Both the position numbers and the translations under genes were made by a program. A stretch of 64,000 nt of DNA, from contig NZ_KB908219.1 in the NCBI RefSeq assembly GCF_000382365.1, positions 156,442-220,441 on the forward strand, given 5' to 3'. Each line of letters opens with the position of its first letter. The stretch's first letter is position 1. The notes beneath the pieces were generated by a model. The model was not told where the DNA came from and did not search any database. It was given only the letters and a program-made list of their open reading frames with translations. Below are positions 23,319 to 32,652 of this stretch, in pieces. Source of the stretch: Pannonibacter phragmitetus DSM 14782 (lineage in GTDB: Bacteria > Pseudomonadota > Alphaproteobacteria > Rhizobiales > Stappiaceae).

Positions 23319-23759
23319 ATGAACACTCTGACCATCACCGAAGCGGACCGGGCCCTGATCGGCCTTTTGTCCGGAAACGCCCGCATGCCAGTGGCAGAGC
23401 TTGCGCGCCGTCTTGGCCTGTCGCGCACCACGGTGCAGGCCCGCATCGAGCGGCTGGAGCAGGCGGGGGTGATCACCGGCTATGGCCTGCGCCTGTCGCT
23501 GGCCTATGAGGCGGCGCAGGTGAAGGCGCATGTGCTGATCACGCTGGTGCCCAAGGCGCTGGCGCGGGTGAGCGCGGAACTGTCCGGCATCCGCGAGGTG
23601 CGCCAGCTGCATTCGGTCAGCGGCAGCCATGATCTCATCGCCATCGTCGAGGCGGCTTCTGTTGCCGAACTCGACCATCTGATCGACCGGATCGGCGAAC
23701 TTGACGGCGTGGAGCGCACGCTTTCGTCCATCATCCTGTCGACGCGCATCCAGCGCTGA
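23319..23759 (+). CDS. Lrp/AsnC-family transcriptional regulator
   Basis: A 146-residue regulator. The N-terminal helix-turn-helix is typical (IGLLSGNARMPVAELARRLG, then LSRTTVQARIERLEQAGVI), followed by the RAM ligand-binding domain (VRQLHSVSGSHDLIAIVEA). These proteins form multimers that respond to amino acids. The ATG at 23319 is chosen; ATG 23307 and TTG 23298 are in frame, and no site has a strong Shine-Dalgarno sequence. It is divergent from the saccharopine-dehydrogenase-like gene, its likely target. Confidence 0.88.
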   Translation: MNTLTITEADRALIGLLSGNARMPVAELARRLGLSRTTVQARIERLEQAGVITGYGLRLSLAYEAAQVKAHVLITLVPKALARVSAELSGIREVRQLHSVSGSHDLIAIVEAASVAELDHLIDRIGELDGVERTLSSIILSTRIQR

Positions 23760-23913
23760 ACTGGCGCCCGGTTTCCGCATGCCGGTGGTTTGCCGGGCGC
23801 GGGCGATGGACGAGCCTGCGGAGCAAGTGCCGCAACCCGTGCCACGCTTGCCGCAAGGCCAGGGCGCGTTCCTGTCTGGCCCGGTATTCGTAATAGCCGC
23901 CTGTGTGCATCAT
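23731..23913 (-). CDS. Small basic protein, unrecognised
   Basis: A 60-residue frame starting MMHTGGYYEYRARQERALAL, rich in Arg and His, with a helical RLRR-type middle. GCGGAGAAA lies at good spacing before the ATG at 23913, which is the main support. Its 3' end overlaps the Lrp gene end by 29 bp, tail to tail. It resembles short basic alphaproteobacterial proteins near DUF1127-like sequences, but I cannot place it in a family. It could be spurious. Confidence 0.4.
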   Translation of the reverse strand: MMHTGGYYEYRARQERALALRQAWHGLRHLLRRLVHRPRPANHRHAETGRQFSAGCASTG

Positions 23914-23969
23914 GGCTGTTTCTCCGCTGGAGTGGATCTGCAGCCACCTTCGCATCTCCGTCGATTTCT

Positions 23970-23987
23970 GATAATCTGGCCAGTATC
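23970..23987. promoter_or_regulatory. Palindrome before the LysR gene
   Basis: GATA-N10-TATC with a perfect CTGGCCAG centre, 28 bp before the LysR start codon and upstream of the divergent small gene. It fits a LysR-type autoregulatory site. Confidence 0.45.
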
Positions 23988-24014
23988 GCATAAACCTTCC
24001 CAAGGATTCGGATA

Positions 24015-24938
24015 ATGCGCTTGGAGGATCTCCGGTTTTTTGTCAGGGCTGCTGCACTCGGAAATCTCTCCGCCGCGGGGCGCGAGACCGGTCTGTCACC
24101 ATCCGCCGCCAGTTCCCGTCTGGCGTCGCTGGAGCGTGACGCCGGTGTGCAGCTGGTCAGCCGAACAACACGCCGTCTTCAGCTGACCGACGCGGGTGAG
24201 CTGCTCTTGCGACGGGCTGGCGAGGCGCTGGATCTGCTCGACGGCACCTTGCGCGAACTGGAGGATGAGGCGGTCAGTCCGCGCGGGACGCTGCGTGTTT
24301 CTCTCAACATGTTCTTTGGCCGCAAGCATGTGCTGCCGTATCTGGCCGAGTTCCGCGACCTCTATCCGGAGCTGCGGCTGCAGCTCGATTTCTCGGACCG
24401 TATCGTCGATCTGCTGGCGGAGGGCTATGACCTTGCCATCCGGGGGGCGCCGCTCGCCGATTCCACTCTGCGGGCACGCCGGCTTGCCGGAAATCCCCGC
24501 GTGCTCTGTGCCTCGCCTGCTTATCTCGCCCGCAAGGGCATGCCGGAGACGCCCGCAGACCTTACCCGGCATGACTGCCTGAGCTTCCGGTCCATGCCGG
24601 TCTGGTATTTCGAGGGGCCTCAGGGGGAGATAGCCTGTCCCATCGATGCCGCGATCAGCGGCGACAATGGGGACTTTGCCTATGATGCCGCCCTGCTGGG
24701 GCTGGGGCTTGCGGTGAAATCGCTTGCCCATGTGTGGGAGGATCTGCGCGATGGCCGGCTGGTGCCGGTCATGACGGATTTTCCGGTGACCAGAACCGGA
24801 GCCATCTGGGCCGTCGCGCCGCCGGGGCGCGCGATGATGCCAAAGGCCCGCGTGCTGGCTGACTTCCTGACCGGAAAATATGGCAGTCCTGCCTACTGGG
24901 AAACGGACTACCGGCAGGCCGGAGCATTGGTGGGCTGA
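24015..24938 (+). CDS. LysR-family transcriptional regulator
   Basis: A 307-residue LysR protein with the N-terminal helix-turn-helix (MRLEDLRFFVRAAALGNLSA, then SPSAASSRLASLERDAGVQL) and a two-lobed inducer domain (RGTLRVSLNMFFGRKHVLPY, LAEGYDLAIRG). It belongs to the DsdC/CrgA-like subgroup that often controls an adjacent divergent gene; here the only divergent neighbour is a 60-residue frame. The inducer and target are unknown. Confidence 0.9.
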   Translation: MRLEDLRFFVRAAALGNLSAAGRETGLSPSAASSRLASLERDAGVQLVSRTTRRLQLTDAGELLLRRAGEALDLLDGTLRELEDEAVSPRGTLRVSLNMFFGRKHVLPYLAEFRDLYPELRLQLDFSDRIVDLLAEGYDLAIRGAPLADSTLRARRLAGNPRVLCASPAYLARKGMPETPADLTRHDCLSFRSMPVWYFEGPQGEIACPIDAAISGDNGDFAYDAALLGLGLAVKSLAHVWEDLRDGRLVPVMTDFPVTRTGAIWAVAPPGRAMMPKARVLADFLTGKYGSPAYWETDYRQAGALVG

Positions 24939-25034
24939 GGCACTTTCGGGGTTCAGTTGCGGCGGCAAAGGCACTAAGAGAGAGGCAGACCACTTCAATC
25001 TCCGGCTCCGGACCCAAGATCAACGGGAAAACCC

Positions 25035-25745
25035 ATGTCGCTTGCCGATACCATCACCAAGACCTTCGTTCCCATCCACCGTGAGGGCTGGCCTTTCATT
25101 GCCATCGCCTTGGTGGCGACGCTGATCCTTGGCTGGTTCCTCACACCGCTGTTCTACATCGGGCTCTTTCTCACGGGCTGGGTCTGCTACTTCTTCCGCG
25201 ATCCGCCCCGCGTCACGCCTGTGACCGGCGGGCTGGTGATTTCGCCCGCTGACGGCGTCGTCAACCAGCTTGGCCTTTGCGTGCCGCCTGCCGAACTGGC
25301 GGCAGACCTTGGCACCGAGCCGATGATGCGGATTTCCGTGTTCATGAACGTGTTCAACTGCCACGTGAACCGCGCTCCTGTCGGTGGCCGCATTGCGCGG
25401 GTGGCCTACAAGCCGGGCAAGTTCCTCAACGCGGAACTGGACAAGGCGAGCGAGTTCAACGAGCGCAATGGCCTCGTCATCGAGAATGGCGGCACGAAGA
25501 TCGGCGTCGTTCAGATCGCAGGTCTTGTGGCCCGCCGCATTGTCTGCTTCGTGCGCGAAGGGGAGAGCATCGGTGCCGGCGAGCGTTTCGGCCTGATCCG
25601 CTTCGGTTCGCGCCTCGACATCTACATGCCGGTTGGCACCGTGCCGAAAGTTGCCATGGGCCAGATCATGATTGCCGGTGAAACCGTGCTGGCGGATCTG
25701 CGCGAAGGCCCGCAGGCGGTCCAGCACATCACCCGCGTCAGCTGA
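25035..25745 (+). CDS. psd: Phosphatidylserine decarboxylase proenzyme
   Basis: Psd converts phosphatidylserine to phosphatidylethanolamine at the inner membrane. The 236-residue proenzyme has a hydrophobic N-terminal segment (about residues 20-50), the conserved SPADGVV and [13 protein letters not shown] segments, and the self-cleavage site RFGSRLD near residue 200, where the Ser would become the pyruvoyl group. The short length is typical of the alphaproteobacterial type. pssA starts 12 bp after the stop and makes the substrate, so the two form an operon. Confidence 0.95.
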   Translation: MSLADTITKTFVPIHREGWPFIAIALVATLILGWFLTPLFYIGLFLTGWVCYFFRDPPRVTPVTGGLVISPADGVVNQLGLCVPPAELAADLGTEPMMRISVFMNVFNCHVNRAPVGGRIARVAYKPGKFLNAELDKASEFNERNGLVIENGGTKIGVVQIAGLVARRIVCFVREGESIGAGERFGLIRFGSRLDIYMPVGTVPKVAMGQIMIAGETVLADLREGPQAVQHITRVS

Positions 25746-25756
25746 GGAGAAGCCTT

Positions 25757-26662
25757 TTGGAGACGCCTTTCGCCAGCTATGAACCCGGCCACGAAGATGG
25801 CAAGCCGCGCCGGTCCGGGCGTTTCCGGCAGGTGCCCTTGCGTCTCATCCTGCCGAATCTTGTCACGCTCCTGGCGCTCTGCTCCGGCCTGACCGGCATC
25901 CGCATGGCCTTCGAGGGCCGGTGGGAATTTGCCGTTGGGGCGGTGCTGCTTGCAGCCGTGCTGGATGCGGTGGACGGGCGTGTGGCGCGGATGCTCAAGG
26001 GCACGTCGCGGTTTGGGGCAGAACTGGATTCGCTGGCCGATTTCGTCAATTTCGGCGTCACTCCGGCGCTGATGCTCTACATCTGGCTGCTCAACGAGGT
26101 GAAGTCGCTTGGCTGGATTGCCGCGCTCGCCTTTGCCATCTGTGCGGCCCTGCGCCTGGCGCGGTTCAATGCGGCGCTGGATGATCCAGACAAGCCGGCC
26201 TGGTCGGTGAATTTCTTCACCGGCGTTCCGGCGCCTGCCGGTGCGCTGACCGTGCTGCTGCCCATCTATCTGGAGTTCCTTGGCATCCTGCCGCACTGGC
26301 CGGAATTTGCTCCGGCCGTTGCGCTTTATACGGTCTTGATCGGCTTCCTGATGATCAGCCGCCTGCCGACCTATTCCGGCAAGAAGGTTGGCATGCGCGT
26401 CCGGCGCGATCTGGTGCTGCCGCTCTTCGTGCTGACCGTGCTGGTGGTGGCGCTGACCGTCAGCTATCCGTTCCAGATGCTGACCTTGGGCACGCTTGCC
26501 TATCTCGCGTCGATCCCCTTCGCCCTGCGCAGCTACCGGGCACATGTGCGCGCGGACAAAACGCTGGCAAAAGCCGGGGATGAGGGGGGTGAGAGCGTGG
26601 AGGATGAGAGCGGGCCGGGCCTTGATCATCCCGGCGAAAATACGGGCAATGATACGCCCTGA
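25757..26662 (+). CDS. pssA: CDP-diacylglycerol-serine O-phosphatidyltransferase
   Basis: PssA makes phosphatidylserine from CDP-diacylglycerol and serine. The 301-residue membrane protein has the CDP-alcohol phosphotransferase motif D-x2-D-G-x2-A-R-x8-G-x3-D-x3-D, starting at DAVDGRVAR near residue 72, and about seven hydrophobic segments. The start is a TTG at 25757 preceded by GAGGAG; no ATG fits. The last 40 residues are acidic and low in complexity. It is cotranscribed with psd, and a bidirectional terminator follows. Confidence 0.94.
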   Translation: METPFASYEPGHEDGKPRRSGRFRQVPLRLILPNLVTLLALCSGLTGIRMAFEGRWEFAVGAVLLAAVLDAVDGRVARMLKGTSRFGAELDSLADFVNFGVTPALMLYIWLLNEVKSLGWIAALAFAICAALRLARFNAALDDPDKPAWSVNFFTGVPAPAGALTVLLPIYLEFLGILPHWPEFAPAVALYTVLIGFLMISRLPTYSGKKVGMRVRRDLVLPLFVLTVLVVALTVSYPFQMLTLGTLAYLASIPFALRSYRAHVRADKTLAKAGDEGGESVEDESGPGLDHPGENTGNDTP

Positions 26663-26690
26663 CGGGCTGACAAGGTCTTCTCAATGAACA

Positions 26691-26720
26691 AAGCCCCCAT
26701 CCATCGGACGGGGGCTTTTG
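26691..26720. terminator. Bidirectional terminator, pssA and RND operon
   Basis: AAGCCCCC at 26691-26698 pairs with GGGGGCTT at 26710-26717, followed by T-rich sequence. It lies between the convergent pssA and RND permease genes and can serve both. Confidence 0.85.
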
Positions 26721-26737
26721 CTTTTTGGGCCCTGGGT

Positions 26738-29700
26738 CTATTCCGCAGCGCTGGTCATCGGCGTTCCGGGGCTGTTTGCGGCCTGCTGGCTTGCATCACC
26801 GTCCGAACCCGGGCCGGAGCCCGGCTGTCTGCCCGTCACCCGCTGCCAGAGCCGTCTGGCAGAACCCGCCCAGACGCCGGGCATGGCGATCATCACCGGG
26901 ATCAGCACCAGCGTCAGCAGGGTGGAGAAGCCGAGGCCGAAGATCACAGCCGTAGACAATTGCACCCACCAGCCGGAGGTGACGCCGCCGAGGGCGATTT
27001 CCCGGTTGAGGAAGTCCAGATTGATCTGGGCGGCCATCGGGATGAGGCCTGCAATCGTGGTGATGGTGGTCAGCATGATTGGCCTGAGGCGCTGGGCCGA
27101 GGTCTTCAGGATGGCATCCAGCGTGGGCAGGCCGTCTTCACGGAAGCGGTTGAACGTGTCCAGCAGGATGATGGCGTTGTTCACCACGATACCCGCCAGC
27201 GCGACAATGCCGGTGCCCGTCATGATGATCGAGAACTTCTGCCCCGTCACCCACATGCCCAGCAGCACGCCAAAGACCGACAGGACTACGGTCGTGAGGG
27301 TCAGGAAGGTCTGGTAGAAGGAGTTGTACTGGGTCAGCAGGATCAGGAACATCAGGAAGAGCGAGGCAAGCATCGCCTTCATCAGGAACTCGCCGGACTC
27401 CTTCTGGTCCTCATCTGCACCACGGAACTTCAGGAACACGTTGGAAGGCCAGGTCTGGGTGGTCAGCCAGTTGCCCAGGTCCTTCACCTTGTCGTCCGGT
27501 GTGAAACCTGAGGCAGGATCGACGGTGGCCTTCACCATCATCGAATAAAGCCCGTCCCGGCGGGTGATGGACGAGACCTTGGGTGCCGCCTCGCGCGTGA
27601 TGAAGTTGGCCAGCGGCACCAAGCCCAGCGGGGTCTGAAGACGCAGCTCGTCGAACCGGTCGAGCGTGCGTTCGTCGCGCGGCAGGCGCACGCGGATGTC
27701 CACTTCGTCCTCGCTGTCCGCCGGACGGTACTTGCCGATCAGCACACCATTGGTGACGAGCTGCACCATGCTGCCCACCGGCACGATGCTGGCCTGATAG
27801 CGCCCGGCATGGGCCCGGTCGATGGAAATCTGCCATTCGATACCGGGCAGCGGCCGGTCATCCTCCTGATCGATCAGGTCAGGCATGGTGTCCACATGCG
27901 CGCGGACGCGGGCGACGGTTTCCACCAGCGTCTTGTAGTCGGTGGACTTCACTTCAAGCTGGATGTCCTTGCCGGTCGGCGGGCCGCCCTCGATCTTGCG
28001 GGTTTCCACCTTGATGCCGGGCAGAGGGGCCGTGCGCTCGCGGATTTCCTGGAAGATCTCAACGGCCTTGCGGCGGCAGCAATAATCCTCGAATTCCAGC
28101 TGCAACTCGCCGATCACGTCAGCGGGCTTGTCCCGCACGCCGTCCATCTTCGGACCGCCGCCGCTGCCGCCGGGGGGGAAGGCGGAGGTGACCACGTTCA
28201 TCACGCCGGCGGTCTGCAGCACTTCCCGCTCGACGCCCATGACGATGTCGCGCGCCTCGGCAGCGGAGAGGTTGCCACGGGCCGAGACCAGCACCACCGC
28301 CTGTTTCGGCTCCTCATCGACAAAGAACTCAACGCCCGTGCTGTGGGTCATGAAGCCGATGGTGATGAAGGCGCAGAGCCCCGCCATCGCGGCAAGGGCG
28401 GCAAGATTGCCGACGGGGTTCCCGGCAAGCAGCTTGAGCCCGCGCACGTAAAGACCGGTCAGGCCGCTGACTTCACGCACGTCGAAAGCATGGCTGCCCG
28501 AGAGCACTTCCGCTTCAACGCGGGCTTCCTCGGCACGCAGGGCAGCCCGGCGCTTCAGGATGGCAACAGCGGGGACGAGCAGCCGGTGGCTGATAAGACC
28601 CGCAAGGATGAAGGCTGCAATGGCAAGGCCGTTGACGGCGAGTGCGGGCAGCGCCTTGAGAGCAGGAGCGCCCAGAACCGCGGATGCGGCCAGTGCAGAG
28701 AACACCAGTGCCAGCAGCACTGCTGCATGCCGCGCCACCCAATGGGAGATGACCGCAAACAGACCGCCGGTGACGGGGATGAACACCGTTGCCGTCAGCA
28801 GCGATGCCGCCAGCACGATGATCACCATGATGGGCAGATAGCTCATGAACTCGCCCGCCACACCCGGCCACATCAGCATGGGCAGGAAGGCGGCGAGTGT
28901 CGTTGCCGTGGAGGAGAAGATCGGCCAGAACATCAGCTTGGCGGCGCGGATATACGCCTCCCTGTCTTCCATGCCCTCGGCGATCTTGCGGTCGGCATAT
29001 TCCACCATGACGATGGCGCCATCCACCAGCATGCCGACGGTCAGCACCAGGCCGAACATGACCATGATGTTCACGGTGTAGCCAAGTCCGGTGAGAATGA
29101 GGAAGCCGACCATGAAGGAGGTCGGAATCGCGAGGCCCACCAGAAGCGCCGAGCGCAGGCCCAGAGAGCCGACAATCAGCACCATGACGAGGAAGATGGC
29201 GGTCAGGATCGAGGACTGCAGCGACCCCAGAACCTCAAAAATGTTCTCCGACATGTCCAGCATGATGCTGACGCGGATGGTCTGCGGCCAGTCCTTCGAG
29301 GCTTCGGCGATGACGGCGCGGACGGCGGCATTGTTCTCGATGACGTTGGTGCCGATGCGCTTGGTCACGTTGAGCGCAATGGCGGGCTCGCCGTTGACGC
29401 GGATAAAGGAGGTGGCGTCCTTGAAGGTGCGGCGGATCTCGGCCACATCGCCCAGCGTCACGACACCTTCGCCCGCCTGTTTCAGCGGCAGGGAATAGAC
29501 ATCTCCCGCCGTTTCCAGAAGGCCGGGAACCTTGACATTGAAACGGCCTGAACCGCTGTCGAGAAAGCCTGCCGGAACCAGCTGGTTGTTCTGTGTCAGG
29601 GAGTTGATCAGCTCCTGCTGGGTGATCGCATAGGATTCCAGCTTGCGGCTGTCGATCAGCACTTCCAGCAATTCTTCCCGGTGTCCGGCCAGATCAGCGG

Positions 29701-30214
29701 AGCGGACGGTGTCCACCGCCTCGATCTGGTCCTTGAGCCGCCGGGCATAGGTGTAGAGTGTGCGCTCGGGCACATTGCCGGACAGGGCGACGGTCAGGGT
29801 CGGGGCAAGTGCGAAATTGGTTTCGGAGATCGTGGGCTCGTCCGCATCGGCGGGCAGCTTCGACTTCGCCTGATCCACCTTGTCGCGCACATCCGACATG
29901 GCCTCGTCCTTGTTGAACGAGATGTCGAATTCGAGCACGATACCGGCATGGCCTTCCGAGGCGATGGCCGTCAGTTCCTTCAGGCCGTCGAGGCCGCGCA
30001 GCTCCGTTTCCATGGGCCGCACCAGCAGGCGCTCGGCATCCTCCGGCGAAATGCCCTGCTGGGAAATGGAAACATAGAAGACCGGAACGTCGATATCCGG
30101 GTTCTCTTCCTTCGGGATGCTGATGTAGCTGAGCGTTCCGCCGATGACGAGCGCCAGCATCAGCATGAGCACCGTCTTGGGGCGGCGCAGGATGGCTTCG
30201 AGGGCGCTGATCAT
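26738..30214 (-). CDS. RND efflux transporter permease
   Basis: An inner-membrane proton-driven pump of 1158 residues in the AcrB superfamily. It has the duplicated layout: TM1 near residue 15, a large periplasmic loop to about 330, a helix bundle (about 335-470), then a second periplasmic loop and bundle (about 920-1110). The TM4 proton site reads GMLVDGAIVMVEYADR, so the usual Asp-Asp pair is Asp-Gly. It is longer than AcrB, with an extra hydrophobic section at about 490-550 in the middle. The ATG overlaps the stop of the fusion-protein gene by four bases. No outer-membrane channel gene is present, so a channel encoded elsewhere would be needed. Confidence 0.93.
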   Translation of the reverse strand: MISALEAILRRPKTVLMLMLALVIGGTLSYISIPKEENPDIDVPVFYVSISQQGISPEDAERLLVRPMETELRGLDGLKELTAIASEGHAGIVLEFDISFNKDEAMSDVRDKVDQAKSKLPADADEPTISETNFALAPTLTVALSGNVPERTLYTYARRLKDQIEAVDTVRSADLAGHREELLEVLIDSRKLESYAITQQELINSLTQNNQLVPAGFLDSGSGRFNVKVPGLLETAGDVYSLPLKQAGEGVVTLGDVAEIRRTFKDATSFIRVNGEPAIALNVTKRIGTNVIENNAAVRAVIAEASKDWPQTIRVSIMLDMSENIFEVLGSLQSSILTAIFLVMVLIVGSLGLRSALLVGLAIPTSFMVGFLILTGLGYTVNIMVMFGLVLTVGMLVDGAIVMVEYADRKIAEGMEDREAYIRAAKLMFWPIFSSTATTLAAFLPMLMWPGVAGEFMSYLPIMVIIVLAASLLTATVFIPVTGGLFAVISHWVARHAAVLLALVFSALAASAVLGAPALKALPALAVNGLAIAAFILAGLISHRLLVPAVAILKRRAALRAEEARVEAEVLSGSHAFDVREVSGLTGLYVRGLKLLAGNPVGNLAALAAMAGLCAFITIGFMTHSTGVEFFVDEEPKQAVVLVSARGNLSAAEARDIVMGVEREVLQTAGVMNVVTSAFPPGGSGGGPKMDGVRDKPADVIGELQLEFEDYCCRRKAVEIFQEIRERTAPLPGIKVETRKIEGGPPTGKDIQLEVKSTDYKTLVETVARVRAHVDTMPDLIDQEDDRPLPGIEWQISIDRAHAGRYQASIVPVGSMVQLVTNGVLIGKYRPADSEDEVDIRVRLPRDERTLDRFDELRLQTPLGLVPLANFITREAAPKVSSITRRDGLYSMMVKATVDPASGFTPDDKVKDLGNWLTTQTWPSNVFLKFRGADEDQKESGEFLMKAMLASLFLMFLILLTQYNSFYQTFLTLTTVVLSVFGVLLGMWVTGQKFSIIMTGTGIVALAGIVVNNAIILLDTFNRFREDGLPTLDAILKTSAQRLRPIMLTTITTIAGLIPMAAQINLDFLNREIALGGVTSGWWVQLSTAVIFGLGFSTLLTLVLIPVMIAMPGVWAGSARRLWQRVTGRQPGSGPGSDGDASQQAANSPGTPMTSAAE

Positions 30215-31311
30215 CCTTTTGCCTCCGCGCTCATCACCGGCTCGACCAACTGGCCCTCACCGACGAAATCCTGTCCGACGGTGATGACGTCAACCGTGTC
30301 CGGCAGTCCGGTGATCCAGATGCCGTCACTCTCGCCGCCTGCAATCACCACAGGCAGGAAGCGCACGCGGTTATCTGCATCGACGCTGCGCACACCGACG
30401 CGCCCGTCATCATCCAGCGTCAGGATTGCCGGGCTGACGCGGTGGGCCTGACCTTGAGACAGTTCCATCCGGGTAACGGCGGTCACGCCATCACGGGCAA
30501 GGCCGTCCGGGTTGGGCAATTCCACCTCGATGCGGAACGTGCGGGTGTCGGGATTTGCGGCCGGCGCGATGTAGCGCACATGGCCTTCCATCTTCACGCC
30601 GCCGACCAGCTCGACACTGGCCGGCATGTTGAGGCTGAGGCCTGAAATGCTCAACTCGGACACCTGGCCGACGGCAATCATCGGGTCTGACTTCACCACC
30701 GTGCCGCAGGCCGCGCCCACGGAAAGATGATCGCCCACGCGGGCCATCGGGCTCTCCACCACGCCGGCAATGGGCGAGCGGATGATGGTGCGGTCCAGCT
30801 CCAGCTCGGCTTCCTGCAGGCGCGCATCGGCGGCATCTAGCGATGCCTTCAGCGCAGCCACCCGGTTTTCCGTGGCAAAGCCTTTCGAGCTGAGCTGCGT
30901 TGCAGCGTCATAATCGGCGCGGGCCTGTGCTAGGACGGCCTTTGCCTCCAGCACGCGGGCCTCGCGTGTGCCTTTGTCGATCACGCAAAGCACATCGCCT
31001 GCGCTGACCGTGCCGCCTTCGCGGGCCGGGCGTTCGACAATCCGTCCCGCTGTTTCGGCGCGTACGGAAACCTTGGCGAAGGCTTCGGTGCTGCCGCGCA
31101 CTTCCAGCATGGCCGAGCGCTGTTCTGCCACCAGCCGGGAGACCTGGACACGGAAGGGCTTCACATCCGCAGCGTTCTGCCTTTCGGCAATCGGAGGGGC
31201 GGCATGGGCCTCGTCCCCCAGTCCGCCAACCACCAGAGTGCCGCTCCACATCCACAGGCCGACGCCACCGGCAATGCCTGCTGCCAGCAGCACAGAAAAA
31301 TTAACACGCAT
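30211..31311 (-). CDS. RND efflux periplasmic adaptor subunit
   Basis: A 366-residue membrane fusion protein linking the RND pump to an outer channel. It has an N-terminal membrane anchor or signal (VLLAAGIAGGVGLWMWSGTL), a biotinyl-lipoyl-like half (AEGGxVSAGDVLCVID type), an alpha hairpin at about residues 125-175, the second half IIRSPIAGVVESP, and beta-barrel domains. The ATG at 31311 has CGGAG upstream and lies 11 bp inside the padR end. The stop overlaps the permease start, so translation is coupled. Confidence 0.92.
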   Translation of the reverse strand: MRVNFSVLLAAGIAGGVGLWMWSGTLVVGGLGDEAHAAPPIAERQNAADVKPFRVQVSRLVAEQRSAMLEVRGSTEAFAKVSVRAETAGRIVERPAREGGTVSAGDVLCVIDKGTREARVLEAKAVLAQARADYDAATQLSSKGFATENRVAALKASLDAADARLQEAELELDRTIIRSPIAGVVESPMARVGDHLSVGAACGTVVKSDPMIAVGQVSELSISGLSLNMPASVELVGGVKMEGHVRYIAPAANPDTRTFRIEVELPNPDGLARDGVTAVTRMELSQGQAHRVSPAILTLDDDGRVGVRSVDADNRVRFLPVVIAGGESDGIWITGLPDTVDVITVGQDFVGEGQLVEPVMSAEAKG

Positions 31312-31927
31312 GGAACTCGCTCCGTTGGTCAGGGCCTGCATATTCGGCGGCCAGCGGTGTCTGGATGACTGGAGGGCTTGTTTCCTGCACGGCTTCGCCA
31401 TCAGCGATGGTCTCCAGCTCTGTGCGGTTGGCCTCCAGATATTCAATTTTCCGGGTCATGCAGTCGATGCCGTAGCCGATGCTCCAGAGCATGCCCTTGT
31501 TTGCGGCTGTATCCGGCACCCGGGACCTCAGCTCGCTCAGCTGATTAAGCTTGAGGCGTGTCTGCTCGATCTGCTGGTCCAATGCCCTGCGTATGGCGAG
31601 CCCGCCAGCCTGCTTTGCGCACATGGCCACCAGAAGGAACGGAGAGCGGAAAATGTCAGGCGGCAGCTCTTCCTGCAGCATGTCCAGCAAGGCGGCACGC
31701 CCGGCCTGCGTGATGCTGTAGACCTTGCGGGCGGGTTTGCCGGGCAGCTTTTCCTCCCGCATGGTGACGAGACCGTCCGCTTCCAGCTTCGCCAGGGCCG
31801 GATAGATCGACCCGTAGCTTGCATCTTCAAAATAGCTGAAACAGCCGGAGGTCGATTCCTTGCGGATCTCGTATCCAGTGGCATCTCCCGCCGAGAGCAT
31901 GGCAAGGCAGAGGCGGCGTACACTCAT
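31301..31927 (-). CDS. PadR-family transcriptional regulator
   Basis: A 208-residue PadR protein: an N-terminal winged helix (LAMLSAGDATGYEIRKEST, YGSIYPALAKLEADGLV, KPARKVYSITQAGRAAL) and a C-terminal helical dimerisation domain. It is the first gene of the operon padR-adaptor-permease and likely represses it. The palindrome 51 bp upstream is a probable operator. The in-frame upstream start at 32011 would run the protein through that palindrome, so the ATG at 31927 is preferred. The inducer is unknown. Confidence 0.9.
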   Translation of the reverse strand: MSVRRLCLAMLSAGDATGYEIRKESTSGCFSYFEDASYGSIYPALAKLEADGLVTMREEKLPGKPARKVYSITQAGRAALLDMLQEELPPDIFRSPFLLVAMCAKQAGGLAIRRALDQQIEQTRLKLNQLSELRSRVPDTAANKGMLWSIGYGIDCMTRKIEYLEANRTELETIADGEAVQETSPPVIQTPLAAEYAGPDQRSEFHAC

Positions 31928-31977
31928 CTGGATGGGTCCCTGATACCAGGCCCGGAGACGGGCTTTCGATGTATCAT

Positions 31978-31993
31978 ACCGATATATATCGGT
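31978..31993 (-). promoter_or_regulatory. Predicted PadR operator
   Basis: ACCGATATATATCGGT is a perfect 16-bp palindrome upstream of padR. TATGAT at 31972-31977 on the minus strand is a good -10 box directly next to it, so binding would block the promoter. Confidence 0.6.
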
Positions 31994-32148
31994 TGAGTAT
32001 ATAGAGTTCACGAAACGAACTTTAAGAGGGCGGAAAGGTAAAATTCAAAGAGACGTTTTGCCGCCTTTTGGAGGATTGATTGCCGGGGCGGGGAGGAGCA
32101 TTGTTTCAGTATGGCGAAACTGCTTCGCCGCGTGAGGAGGCTCCGTTC

Positions 32149-32544
32149 ATGCCCATTCTGTCCCGTCTGCGCCTCAGTCTTCGTAGGGCCAGGTTTCTGC
32201 CCGGGAATCCGCTGTTGCGGCTTCTGGCGGTCAATGCCCTGTCCGGTTCTGCCGTGGCGCTTGTGGTGGTGGGTGGTCTTTTTGCCTCCAATGCGGGCGG
32301 GCTCTACGATCTGGTTGCCAATGCCAGTGATCCGGCGGTGCCGGTGATCCTGCTTGCCTTCGGCTTCATCATCACGCTGGGCTCCGCCGCCATGGGAACG
32401 GCCGTCATGATGCTGCCGCGCGATGGCGGGAATGACAGCGGCCGTGGCCGCCGCGAACGGGCTTACCGGGGGCTGCCGGGTGAGCCGGCTCTGATCCCGG
32501 TGCCGGTGCGCTCCGCCCCGCAGCGGACGGTGCGGCGCGGCTGA
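32149..32544 (+). CDS. Small membrane protein of unknown function
   Basis: A 131-residue protein with two hydrophobic segments (LRLLAVNALSGSAVALVVVG and VILLAFGFIITLGSAAMGTA) and a basic C-terminal tail rich in Arg, Gly and Pro. GAGGAGG precedes the ATG at 32149, which supports a real gene. No family is recognised. It lies between the efflux operon and the allantoinase gene, probably as a single-gene unit. Confidence 0.7.
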   Translation: MPILSRLRLSLRRARFLPGNPLLRLLAVNALSGSAVALVVVGGLFASNAGGLYDLVANASDPAVPVILLAFGFIITLGSAAMGTAVMMLPRDGGNDSGRGRRERAYRGLPGEPALIPVPVRSAPQRTVRRG

Positions 32545-32652
32545 TTAATCTCTTTGCAGTGCCTGCCGTCAGAACACGGCTTGCCAAAGCGGCCTGTTCC
32601 GGCTTCCATGGATCCTGTTTGCGAGTTGATTTGCAAAAGGATTTGAAGGCGC

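Noticed and set aside
27809..29551. 580-codon open frame on the plus strand
   Set aside because: It is opposite the RND permease gene, has His/Asp/Gly-rich composition typical of antisense frames in high-GC DNA, and shows no domain.
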